Part shown: piece by piece, positions 8,185 to 15,540 of the stretch
Numbering within the stretch: position 1 is the first letter of the stretch
Layout of the letters: each line of letters opens with the position of its first letter
DNA from: an uncultured Roseburia sp.
Lineage (GTDB): Bacteria; Bacillota; Clostridia; Lachnospirales; Lachnospiraceae
Length of the DNA stretch: 22,856 nt
Direction of reading: 5' to 3'
Assembly: GCA_910584215.1 (NCBI GenBank)
Contig: CAJTYI010000049.1
Span: 1-22,856 of the forward strand
Program-made: the position numbers and the translations under genes
The notes under the pieces: model-generated
Told to the model about the DNA's origin: nothing
The model's input: only the letters and a program-made list of their open reading frames with translations
The model's database searches: none

Positions 8185-8213
8185 TTCACAAATAAAGTGG
8201 TATATGTTAAAAT
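8185..8213 (+). promoter_or_regulatory. Promoter of the hisA-glnA-ANTAR operon
   Basis: TTCACA (8185-8190), exactly 17 bp, then TAAAAT (8208-8213). Transcription should start near 8220, at the base of the first leader hairpin, about 234 nt upstream of the hisA start. TTCACA also closes a 6-bp inverted repeat with TGTGAA at 8164-8169, a possible operator. Confidence 0.65.
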
Positions 8214-8221
8214 AATTGCAA

Positions 8222-8259
8222 GGCAACGGAGTCTCATGAGGGCTGACGTTGCCCGTTTT
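8222..8259 (+). promoter_or_regulatory. Leader terminator with competing ANTAR-type hexaloop hairpin
   Basis: GGCAACG (8222-8228) pairs perfectly with CGTTGCC (8247-8253), followed by CGTTTT, giving an early terminator-like hairpin. The same 5' strand can instead form a small hairpin, GGC-AACGGA-GTC (8222-8233), with one G-T pair. Its hexaloop has A at position 1 and G at position 4, the known signature of RNA hairpins bound by ANTAR proteins. Binding there would block the terminator. Known ANTAR targets have two such hairpins; I found only one, so this is a partial match. The ANTAR gene at the end of this operon is the natural partner. Confidence 0.5.
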
Positions 8260-8289
8260 CATCATATGAGGAAATGAGATTTTCTAATA

Positions 8290-8430
8290 GGACAAGAAAC
8301 CTGGGGCAGGATAGACGATCAAAAGAGGACTGACCTGCTTTGCAATTGTGTCCGGCAGCCAAGGTGTTCCCGATGGAGAGAAAGTCGGGTAGCTGGTGTG
8401 GCAGTGGATGCGGACTTGTCCGCTTGGTTG
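8290..8430 (+). ncRNA. Candidate structured leader RNA upstream of hisA
   Basis: GGACAAG (8290-8296) pairs with CTTGTCC (8415-8421) around two inner hairpins: GCAGG/CCTGC (8306-8310, 8334-8338), and CAGC/GCTG with CCCGA/TCGGG (8356-8359, 8392-8395; 8369-8373, 8385-8389). Two alternative pairings compete with the closing stem: GCGGA-CTTG-TCCGC (8410-8423), and CAGCCAAG with CTTGGTTG (8356-8363, 8423-8430). The latter ends 10 nt before the weak hisA ribosome binding site. Mutually exclusive folds of this kind are typical of riboswitches, but I match it to no known class. Any function is inference. Confidence 0.35.
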
Positions 8431-8453
8431 AAGTTGAAAAGGTAGGGAATGAT

Positions 8454-9233
8454 ATGGAGTTTCGACCGTGTATTGACATACATAACGGAAAAGTAAAACA
8501 GATTGTGGGCGGCAGCCTGTCCGACGAGGGAGACCGGGCGGAAGAGAATTTTGTGTCTGGGCAGGACGCGGCGTTTTATGCCGGATTATATAAGGGGCTT
8601 GGCATCTTGGGCGGACATATTATTATGTTAAACGCGAGGGACAGCGCTTATTATGAAGCGACAAAGGAGCAGGCGCTTTGTGCGCTGCAAGCATGCCCCG
8701 GTATTTTGCAGATCGGCGGCGGTATCGATGCGGACAATGCGCAAGAGTTCCTCGCCGCAGGCGCCAGCCATGTGATTGTCACCTCCTATGTTTTTCGCGG
8801 CGGGCGGATTGATTATACGAATCTGGAGAAGATAAAAAAGGCTGTGGGCAGGGAACATCTGGTGCTGGATGTAAGCTGCCGCAGGCGCGGCGATGCTTAC
8901 TATGTGGTAACGGACCGCTGGCAGAAGTTTACCGAAGAAAAGGTGACATTTGAATTATTGGATATGTTGTGCAGTTACTGCGATGAGTTTCTTGTTCACG
9001 CCGTGGATGTGGAAGGGATGGCCGGCGGTATCGAGGAGGAGCTGGTCAAACTTCTCGGCGGCTGGGGCAAAATTCCTGTGACCTATGCCGGCGGAGTGGG
9101 GAATTATGCAGACCTGGCAAAATTAAAAGAGCTGGGCCAGGGGAGGCTGCATGTGACGATCGGCAGTGCATTGGACATTTTCGGCGGCGCGATGAGTCTT
9201 AATCAGGTGCTGGAATTGATCCAGCAGCCATAG
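8454..9233 (+). CDS. hisA: Phosphoribosylformimino-AICAR ribotide isomerase, eukaryotic HIS6 type
   Basis: A 259-residue (beta/alpha)8 isomerase of the histidine pathway. It converts ProFAR to PRFAR, the substrate of the glutamine-dependent HisH-HisF synthase. The sequence follows the fungal/plant HIS6 pattern rather than ordinary bacterial HisA: CIDIHNGKVKQIVGG at 6-20 with catalytic D8, then LQIGGGI, VIVTS, LDVSCR, FLVHAVDVEG, YAGG and GSALDIFGG in the same order as yeast His6. The start at 8454 gives the HIS6 N-terminus directly; a 38-codon in-frame extension upstream is unlike any HisA and is leader RNA. The ribosome binding site (GGTAGGG) is weak. No other his gene is nearby, and glnA follows 51 nt later without a terminator. 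Confidence 0.9.
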   Translation: MEFRPCIDIHNGKVKQIVGGSLSDEGDRAEENFVSGQDAAFYAGLYKGLGILGGHIIMLNARDSAYYEATKEQALCALQACPGILQIGGGIDADNAQEFLAAGASHVIVTSYVFRGGRIDYTNLEKIKKAVGREHLVLDVSCRRRGDAYYVVTDRWQKFTEEKVTFELLDMLCSYCDEFLVHAVDVEGMAGGIEEELVKLLGGWGKIPVTYAGGVGNYADLAKLKELGQGRLHVTIGSALDIFGGAMSLNQVLELIQQP

Positions 9234-9284
9234 CGTTTGTTAGTGTAACCGGGCGGCAGAGAGCAAATTAGAATGGAGATTACT

Positions 9285-10616
9285 ATGAATCAATATACAA
9301 AAACAGATATTTGGCGTATGGTGGAGGAGGAAGACGTAGAGTTCATACGACTGCAGTTTACTGATATTTTTGGAATGTTAAAGAATGTGGCGATCACTGC
9401 CAGTCAGTTGGAGAAGGCGCTATTGAATGAGTGCATGTTTGACGGCTCATCCATCGAGGGGTTTGTGGGCATTGAACAGTCGGATATGTATCTGCACCCG
9501 GACTTAAATACATTTGCTATTTTTCCGTGGAGGCCGCAGCAGGGAAAGGTGGCGCGCATTATCTGCGACCTATATACGGCAGACGGCAAGCCTTTTTGCG
9601 GCGATTGCCGTTATGTGTTAAAGCGGGCGGTGGAGGACGCGGCGTCCATGGGGTATCGGTTCGATGTGGGACCGGAATGCGAATTTTTTCTCTTCCATCA
9701 GGACGAAAACGGCAAACCGACGACAGAGAGTACCGATCATGCGGGATATTTTGATTTGGGGCCGATCGACTTTGGGGAAAATGCCCGAAGGGATATGGTG
9801 TTGACGCTGGAGGATATGGGATACGAGGTTGAGGCTTCCCACCATGAGGCGGCGCCGGCACAGCATGAGATTGATTTTCATTACGACGAGGCGCTTGCGG
9901 CTGCGGATAATATCATGACGTTTAAACTTGCCGTCAAGACAGTGGCGAAGCGCCACGGTTTGTTTGCGAGTTTTCTGCCCAAGCCAAGGACAGGGGAAAA
10001 TGGTTCCGGTATGCATGTCAATATGACGCTGCTTAAAGACGGGAAAAATATTTTCTGCGACGGGACGGACCGCAATGGATTAAGCCAGGAGGCTTACTGG
10101 TTTATCGGCGGGATTCTGCGTCATATCCGCGGTATAGCGGCGATCACCAATCCGCTTGTCAACTCTTACAAACGGCTGGTAGCGGGATTTGAAGCGCCGA
10201 CACATATAGCCTGGTCAGCCGGAAACCGTAGTTCCCTGATTCGGATACCGTCTGCGCGCGGGAATAGCAAGCGTGTGGAGCTGCGCAATCCGGACCCGGC
10301 GTGCAATCCTTATCTGACGTTCGCAGTTTGTCTGGAGGCGGGGCTTGACGGTATCCGCCATCAGATTATGCCTCCCGCGGCCGTGGCGGAGAATGTGTAT
10401 GCACTCAAGGAGCAGGAACAAAAGCAGTTGGGGATAAAGCTGCTTCCGGCCGATTTGGGAGAGGCTCTGGATGAATTGGAGAAAGATGAGTTGATCAAGG
10501 GGGTGCTCGGTGCGCATATCACGGAAAAGTATATCGCCGCGAAGCGCGCCGAGTGGGCAGATTATTGCTCCCATGTCTCAAACTGGGAGATCGAACATTA
10601 TCTCTATAAGATATGA
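9285..10616 (+). CDS. glnA: Glutamine synthetase, type I alpha
   Basis: A cytosolic dodecameric ammonia-assimilating enzyme (glutamate + NH3 + ATP to glutamine), here 443 residues. It co-aligns without gaps with Bacillus subtilis GlnA at the N-terminus. Visible signatures are FTDIFG and MFDGSSIEGF in the N-terminal domain, GPECEFFLF, EASHHEAAPAQHEIDF, GENGSGMHVN, the NPLVNSYKRLV segment and NRSSLIRIP. It lacks the adenylylation-site insertion of the GSI-beta type, so control by feedback is expected. Yet residue 62, Arg in B. subtilis and part of glutamine feedback sensing, is Gly here (EGFVGIEQ). ATG 9285 is preferred over ATG 9273, because GGAG lies 6 nt upstream of the former. The ANTAR gene overlaps or abuts the stop. 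Confidence 0.96.
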   Translation: MNQYTKTDIWRMVEEEDVEFIRLQFTDIFGMLKNVAITASQLEKALLNECMFDGSSIEGFVGIEQSDMYLHPDLNTFAIFPWRPQQGKVARIICDLYTADGKPFCGDCRYVLKRAVEDAASMGYRFDVGPECEFFLFHQDENGKPTTESTDHAGYFDLGPIDFGENARRDMVLTLEDMGYEVEASHHEAAPAQHEIDFHYDEALAAADNIMTFKLAVKTVAKRHGLFASFLPKPRTGENGSGMHVNMTLLKDGKNIFCDGTDRNGLSQEAYWFIGGILRHIRGIAAITNPLVNSYKRLVAGFEAPTHIAWSAGNRSSLIRIPSARGNSKRVELRNPDPACNPYLTFAVCLEAGLDGIRHQIMPPAAVAENVYALKEQEQKQLGIKLLPADLGEALDELEKDELIKGVLGAHITEKYIAAKRAEWADYCSHVSNWEIEHYLYKI

Positions 10617-10630
10617 CAGCAGGACAGACA

Positions 10631-11176
10631 ATGACAAATATAATTGTTGCGTTTCCCAGACAGGAGATCACCACAACCATAAAAAGAATATTGCTGCAAA
10701 ACGGCTATCAGGTACAGGCGGTGTGCCATACAGGCGGACAGGCCCTAAAGAGCGCCAATGAGCTGGGAGGCGGTATTATCATCTGCGGTTACCGGTTTGC
10801 GGATATGATGTATCAGGAACTGTACGATTATTTGCCAGGATATTTTGAGATGCTGCTGGTGGCATCCCCGGCTAATTGCAGCAGCCGGGAAGTGGAAAAT
10901 CTGGTGTGTCTTGCGACGCCGTTAAAGGTCAATGAGCTGTTATCGACCGTCGCAATGATGGAAGGCGCATTGTTTCGACAAAAAAGAAAGCGCAGATCAC
11001 AGCCAAGGCGGCGTACACCAAAGGAGGAAGCGCTGCTGCATACGGCGAAAAAACTTTTGATGGAGCGCAATAATCTTTCGGAGGCGGAGGCGCACCGCTA
11101 TCTGCAAAAGTGCAGCATGGAGAACGGGGCTGACATAGTGGAGACGGCACAGATGATATTAAGTCTGCTGGCATAA
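10631..11176 (+). CDS. ANTAR-domain regulator with degenerate receiver (NitR-like)
   Basis: A 181-residue protein. Residues 1-110 have the spacing of a receiver domain but lack its acidic pair and phospho-acceptor aspartate (ICGYRFADM at 51-59). A very basic linker (116-128) follows, then an ANTAR helical domain (about 131-181, EEALLHTAKKLLMERNNLSE onward). ANTAR proteins bind paired hexaloop RNA hairpins and prevent transcription termination. In clostridia a gene of this kind (nitR) follows glnA and acts in nitrogen control. I prefer ATG 10631, with AGGA 6 nt upstream. An alternative ATG at 10613 overlaps the glnA stop (ATGA) and would allow translational coupling. The absence of the phospho-site suggests control by protein binding, perhaps glutamine synthetase itself, which is inference. 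Confidence 0.88.
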   Translation: MTNIIVAFPRQEITTTIKRILLQNGYQVQAVCHTGGQALKSANELGGGIIICGYRFADMMYQELYDYLPGYFEMLLVASPANCSSREVENLVCLATPLKVNELLSTVAMMEGALFRQKRKRRSQPRRRTPKEEALLHTAKKLLMERNNLSEAEAHRYLQKCSMENGADIVETAQMILSLLA

Positions 11177-11260
11177 AGATAGCAGTGGAACGGATATCCC
11201 AGGAGAGCAGCCAAACCTCCAAATGTTACAAAATTATTACATAAATATAGTTAAAATCGC

Positions 11261-11288
11261 TTGCTAAGCGGGGGAATAAGTTTATAAT
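11261..11288 (+). promoter_or_regulatory. Promoter of the FnIII surface protein
   Basis: TTGCTA (11261-11266), a 16-bp spacer and a perfect TATAAT (11283-11288). The transcript would carry a leader of about 100 nt. No clear terminator separates this promoter from the ANTAR gene stop at 11176. Confidence 0.65.
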
Positions 11289-11335
11289 AAAAGTAATGAT
11301 ATTTTTCACAGAAACATAGAGGAATGTCACAGTGC

Positions 11336-11362
11336 AAAATGAAAGGGGGATTGTTTCATTTT
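11336..11362 (+). promoter_or_regulatory. 5' leader hairpin with GGGGG loop
   Basis: A 9-bp AT-rich perfect stem (AAAATGAAA, 11336-11344, with 11354-11362) holding the loop GGGGGATTG. It lies 33 nt before the start of the FnIII gene. The loop resembles a ribosome binding site and the sequence ACATGAAA follows, so it may be a decoy start or an mRNA-stabilising element. Confidence 0.4.
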
Positions 11363-11395
11363 ACATGAAAAAAAGGAACGAAAGGGGTAATTTGC

Positions 11396-14300
11396 ATGAA
11401 GAGACATGAAATTACAAAAAGAGTCGGCGCCATGATTCTGGCGGCGGGGCTGTTAGCCGGCGAGACGTCGCCTGCACTCGCAGCGGAGAACAAAGAAGCA
11501 GATACTGCCGCGCAGGCAGCAGTGATTACTGCGGACGAGGCGGCAGCAAACGTGCCGGAGGACACACAGACAGATGAGGCTCAAATATCGGATGCCACAG
11601 AGGAGACCGAGATTTTGGAGACCGAGAAAACTGTCGCAGCGTCAGAGACGCAGGAAGCGCCGGACGGCGGGGAAGTGGTTGATATTGAGAATGAGCTGCT
11701 TGCGGACGAAAAAGGTGTCTCCACCGTTATTGGCTTAGAAGGCGAGACAAGCTATTATGCCATGGAGAGCGACGATAAGAAGACACAGCTTAAATATGCG
11801 TACAGCAGCAGAGAGTATGTCAGAACTAATTCTGCGTGGCGGACCGGTGTTCCGGTTGCGGCGGATGCCAACGGGCTATACAGTGTAGACGGTTGTCTGT
11901 ATGCAAATGCGACATATGATGCACAGGGTAATGAGACCCGGTATAGCGGCAATGTGACGGATTGTATCAGGATACCGGCAGCGGCAAAACCGGTTCAGAA
12001 TCCGCAGACAAAGTTTTATGAATACAACGGCAAAGCGTATGCCAGCATGGATACCGTATACCAGAAAGATGCGCAGGGCAATGCAGTATATGGAGCGGAC
12101 GGAAAACGGGTGGCGCTCAGTTATTATATCAATCCCAATGACGAGGTGGTTAGTACGGTTAATGTGACCATCACGGCGGAGAGCAGTTATCTTTCCTGGA
12201 CGGACATTCAGAAAGCGGTTGGCAAGAAAGTGAGCGCCGCGGATACCGGGTACGGGTACTATGATATCGGCGGAAAGCTTTATAGTAACGTCGATTACAG
12301 TAATTCGGCCAGCCAGGGAAATAACGTCTATGCGGTGACCATTTTTGGTACGAAAGGCGATGAGATTTCTTTTGACAGGAGATACCAGTATATCAGCTGG
12401 AAGCCGGTGTCAAATCAAACGGAAGTCGGGTCTAACGGCAAAGTATATTATGTCGGTTATCAGGTGGAAGTGAATAAGACGTCAGCTATCTTAGATGAAA
12501 AGGCGGTAAATGGTGAGACTTTTACAACCGAAACGTTATTTGAGCCATATCCGTCTTTTGCAGTCGGTGAGCAGGCAGTGTACCGTGTGAGGGCAGTTTA
12601 TTACACCATAACAAAAGATGCGGCAGGGGCAGAGACTTATGCGATTGTCGCCAAAGGTGACTGGTCGGATGCCTATGCGTATAAAACAGAAGCGGATAAA
12701 ACCGCATTGGCAGCAGTGCCCACCGTGACAGGGCTTACGGCGGCCTTGAAGAAAAACAGCAATACGGTGTATGATGTGAAATGGAACGGCGTTGCGGATG
12801 CAAATGGTTACAGTTATCAGATTCTGTTTTCGGATAAAATATTAGATACAGCATCCGTTTCCGAATATACTTGGAATCAGAAAGCTTCCAGCAGCTCCAC
12901 AGATGCAGACACTTTTATGAGCCTGAATATGAACGGACGTACACGCTCTTACTACGCAGTGTGTGATCCGTCGGATGATGAGGCAGACTGGGAATATTAT
13001 ACGCGTTCCTATTACAAATATGTTGTCTGTGCAGACAACGATCCGAATAAGTATACGACCGTTTCACAGTATAATCCGGCGACCGGTAAGGACGAGAGGA
13101 TTTCTGTGGCCAAAGTGCCCTGTGAGGCGTCTGATATCGCGGCGGTGGGGTATGAAAGGGTAGAGAGCAACGAACGCGTCTACTTTAAAAATGTGACCGT
13201 AGACACGCCTTACGCCTATATCCGCGTGGCTGCAAGAGTTACCTACGACAATGATAAATATGTAGGAACCAGAGGCGCATATTCGGTTCCCTGCATGGTG
13301 CAGCTGAACAATATTGCCATGGGCAAAGAAGCGAATGTACCGGCGATCACTGGATTAAAAGTAGAGAATCAGGTGGACGGTTCCTTTGTGCTGAAGTGGA
13401 ACCGTATCAATGACAGCGCGAATGTGGCAATCTTTTATGCGAAAGAAGAGGCGGCTTTTGCAGACGGCTCTTATCTCTATGAGCTGGCCAACGCCTCGGT
13501 GACCGATGCCCAGGGAAACATAAAATATTTGAACCGTCAGCCGGAAGTGACCGAGCTGATTGAGCTGGCCGGCAAAAAAGTAAAGAAATATGAGTGCAGC
13601 GGCGCAGATGCGGAGGAAGGCGTTTCCTCAAGTGAACTGAACCTGGAGTATGGCAAAAAATATTTCTTCCGCGTGGTATCCTATGACAGCGCTCTGCGTT
13701 CCGTAGCGCGCCCGGCGACACCGTATGTATTAAATCAGGTAGCCTATACCAATTATACGGATATCAGCGCTCCGGCGTCGGTGAGCGCAGTGCGCACGAT
13801 GGGAATCTTGGCGAAACCGGCTACCAGATCGGAAAGCGGCAGCATTACCCTGACATTTGGTTATAACAGCAACATCACCGGTTATGAGATCTACCGCAAG
13901 AGCGGTAAGAAATATACCAAGATTGCAACATCTACTTCCAGAGAGTATGTGGATGACGGTTTAAAGGCAAATACGACATACAATTACAAAGCCATTGCGT
14001 ATAACTATAATCCAATTACAAAGGCCACTTATAAGAGTGACGCTGTATTTTTCTCCGCGGAGACTTGCGCGAGTAATTATATAGATGTAAAAGTTGTCCC
14101 CTCCGGCAAGACGGCGGCTAAAGTGACTTGGACGAAAGTTCCGGGCGCAGTCAAGTATGAGATCTACAGATCTAACACTGTTTCCGTCGACAATAACCTG
14201 TCCAAGAAGAACAGCACAGGAAACAGCTATGCCGGACTTGCAAATGATAAATGGTCCCTGGTGAAGTCGGTGAATAATGCCAAGACGACGAGCTATACGG

Positions 14301-15361
14301 ATAAGAAGCTTACGGCGGGCGAGACTTATACTTATCAGGTTGTCGCTACTTACAAGGCAGGCAAGGTCAACAAGCAGATCAGAGATTCAGCCGCGATATC
14401 ATTAAAAATAAGCGCTCCGCAGAACGTGCAGGCGACTTTGAGCGGCAAGAAAGTAAAAGTGACATGGAAAGCCGATAAGTACGCAAAGAAATTTGAAGTC
14501 AGATACATGGTATACAACGCGGAGGGTAAGCCGTACAATGACGATTGGACGGTGAAGTCGGCAAAGAAAAATACATACACCGTTCCGAACAGTTTAAAGA
14601 ACGGCGAGAGCGTAACGGTACAGGTTCGCGCTTCTGACGGCAAAAAGTGGACAGCGTGGAGCGCACAGACTGAGGACGTTATGGCGCTTGCCGCAGTGAA
14701 AGGTGTCAAGGCAGTCAATACAACGGTAAAAGACGCCAATCAAGTGGCAAGTTCTGCGGTTAAGATCAGCTGGAGTAAAGTGTCGGGCGCTGCATACTAT
14801 CAGGTATATCGCTCCACCTCACCGGCTGTGTCCTACAATGCGGACGAGAAAGTATATACGAATTATAGCGCGTCAGCCATCGCAAAAGAGAGCAATTATG
14901 ATGAGGGCAGCGATACCGTTTACTATGACGAGTATAAGGGACAGAGAAATACGGTTACCGGAACCAGCGTGATTGACCGCGGTCAGATGCAGTCGGGCGT
15001 GACGTATTATTATTTTGTTGTTGCCTTTGCGGAGAACGGCACAGCTCAGTCCTATGGCATAGCGAAGAATTGCAGCGTGACTTTCGAGAAAGTGGCAAAG
15101 ATTAAGTCGGCAAAGGCAGCCAAGGGTAAAGTAACCATTACGATTACCAAGACAGCCGGCGCTTCCAAGTATGTGATTTACCGCTCTGAAAAGAAAGACA
15201 AAGGGTATCAGCAGATTGGCACGACCAAAAAGACATCATATACAGATAAGAAAGTGAAAAAGGGTAAGACTTACTACTATAAGATTGTGGCAACCGGAAA
15301 GAACGGATTGAAAGCAGATTTTAGTGCGGAATCCGCCGCAGTCAAAGTGAAAGCAAAATAA
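11396..15361 (+). CDS. Secreted multi-FnIII-repeat surface protein
   Basis: A 1321-residue exported protein. It has a Sec signal peptide at 1-30 ending in SPALA-AE, a Glu/Ala/Thr-rich low-complexity stretch to about 105, then related units with the theme 'G-Y/L-Y-x-D-A-Q-G-N' (near 166, 211 and 293). At least seven fibronectin type III-like modules follow, beginning near residues 440, 647, 791, 898, 1006, 1100 and 1234. Late modules share the pattern 'W-x-K-V-x-G-A-x-x-Y-x-I/V-Y-R-S' and 'T-S-Y-T-D-K-K'. The C-terminus is lysine-rich, with no LPXTG, SLH or choline-binding motif, so it is either released or held by charge on the wall. The start has AAAGGGG 8 nt upstream. No catalytic domain is seen; a binding or adhesion role is likely. 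Confidence 0.88.
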   Translation: MKRHEITKRVGAMILAAGLLAGETSPALAAENKEADTAAQAAVITADEAAANVPEDTQTDEAQISDATEETEILETEKTVAASETQEAPDGGEVVDIENELLADEKGVSTVIGLEGETSYYAMESDDKKTQLKYAYSSREYVRTNSAWRTGVPVAADANGLYSVDGCLYANATYDAQGNETRYSGNVTDCIRIPAAAKPVQNPQTKFYEYNGKAYASMDTVYQKDAQGNAVYGADGKRVALSYYINPNDEVVSTVNVTITAESSYLSWTDIQKAVGKKVSAADTGYGYYDIGGKLYSNVDYSNSASQGNNVYAVTIFGTKGDEISFDRRYQYISWKPVSNQTEVGSNGKVYYVGYQVEVNKTSAILDEKAVNGETFTTETLFEPYPSFAVGEQAVYRVRAVYYTITKDAAGAETYAIVAKGDWSDAYAYKTEADKTALAAVPTVTGLTAALKKNSNTVYDVKWNGVADANGYSYQILFSDKILDTASVSEYTWNQKASSSSTDADTFMSLNMNGRTRSYYAVCDPSDDEADWEYYTRSYYKYVVCADNDPNKYTTVSQYNPATGKDERISVAKVPCEASDIAAVGYERVESNERVYFKNVTVDTPYAYIRVAARVTYDNDKYVGTRGAYSVPCMVQLNNIAMGKEANVPAITGLKVENQVDGSFVLKWNRINDSANVAIFYAKEEAAFADGSYLYELANASVTDAQGNIKYLNRQPEVTELIELAGKKVKKYECSGADAEEGVSSSELNLEYGKKYFFRVVSYDSALRSVARPATPYVLNQVAYTNYTDISAPASVSAVRTMGILAKPATRSESGSITLTFGYNSNITGYEIYRKSGKKYTKIATSTSREYVDDGLKANTTYNYKAIAYNYNPITKATYKSDAVFFSAETCASNYIDVKVVPSGKTAAKVTWTKVPGAVKYEIYRSNTVSVDNNLSKKNSTGNSYAGLANDKWSLVKSVNNAKTTSYTDKKLTAGETYTYQVVATYKAGKVNKQIRDSAAISLKISAPQNVQATLSGKKVKVTWKADKYAKKFEVRYMVYNAEGKPYNDDWTVKSAKKNTYTVPNSLKNGESVTVQVRASDGKKWTAWSAQTEDVMALAAVKGVKAVNTTVKDANQVASSAVKISWSKVSGAAYYQVYRSTSPAVSYNADEKVYTNYSASAIAKESNYDEGSDTVYYDEYKGQRNTVTGTSVIDRGQMQSGVTYYYFVVAFAENGTAQSYGIAKNCSVTFEKVAKIKSAKAAKGKVTITITKTAGASKYVIYRSEKKDKGYQQIGTTKKTSYTDKKVKKGKTYYYKIVATGKNGLKADFSAESAAVKVKAK

Positions 15362-15380
15362 GAGAAGTTTTGTAAGGTTT

Positions 15381-15410
15381 GGGGCGGCCGCTTTGTGCGG
15401 CTGCCTCTTT
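15381..15410 (+). terminator. Terminator after the FnIII gene
   Basis: A GC-rich 11-bp stem (15381-15391 with 15397-15407, two G-T pairs) with a TTTGT loop, followed by only three Ts. It lies 20 bp after the stop and before the dapL promoter. Confidence 0.7.
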
Positions 15411-15460
15411 GACGCTTAAGGTTAGGTGTAAGTGTGGTCGGCAATTTTTTCCTAAAAATC

Positions 15461-15489
15461 TTGCAAGCGTTCATGCACAATGATATACT
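15461..15489 (+). promoter_or_regulatory. Promoter of dapL
   Basis: TTGCAA (15461-15466), a 17-bp spacer and TATACT (15484-15489), about 52 bp upstream of the dapL start. Confidence 0.7.
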
Positions 15490-15540
15490 AAAAACAAATT
15501 TTTTATGAATAGCATGTACGCAGAGAGGAGTTCATACAGT

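Noticed and set aside
8331..8396. Resemblance to a cobalamin box (GACCTGC) and to SRP RNA (GCAGCCAAGG)
   Set aside because: The surrounding conserved cores of both RNA classes (B12 box order, GGAAGG-type SRP loop) are missing.
8340..8453. Upstream in-frame extension of HisA
   Set aside because: The HIS6 family begins at the chosen methionine, and the extension is Cys/Gly/Ser-rich with no homology and sits in structured leader RNA.
13407..13721. Antisense ORFs inside the FnIII gene
   Set aside because: They have no ribosome binding sites and are composed of shadow codons of the repeat modules.
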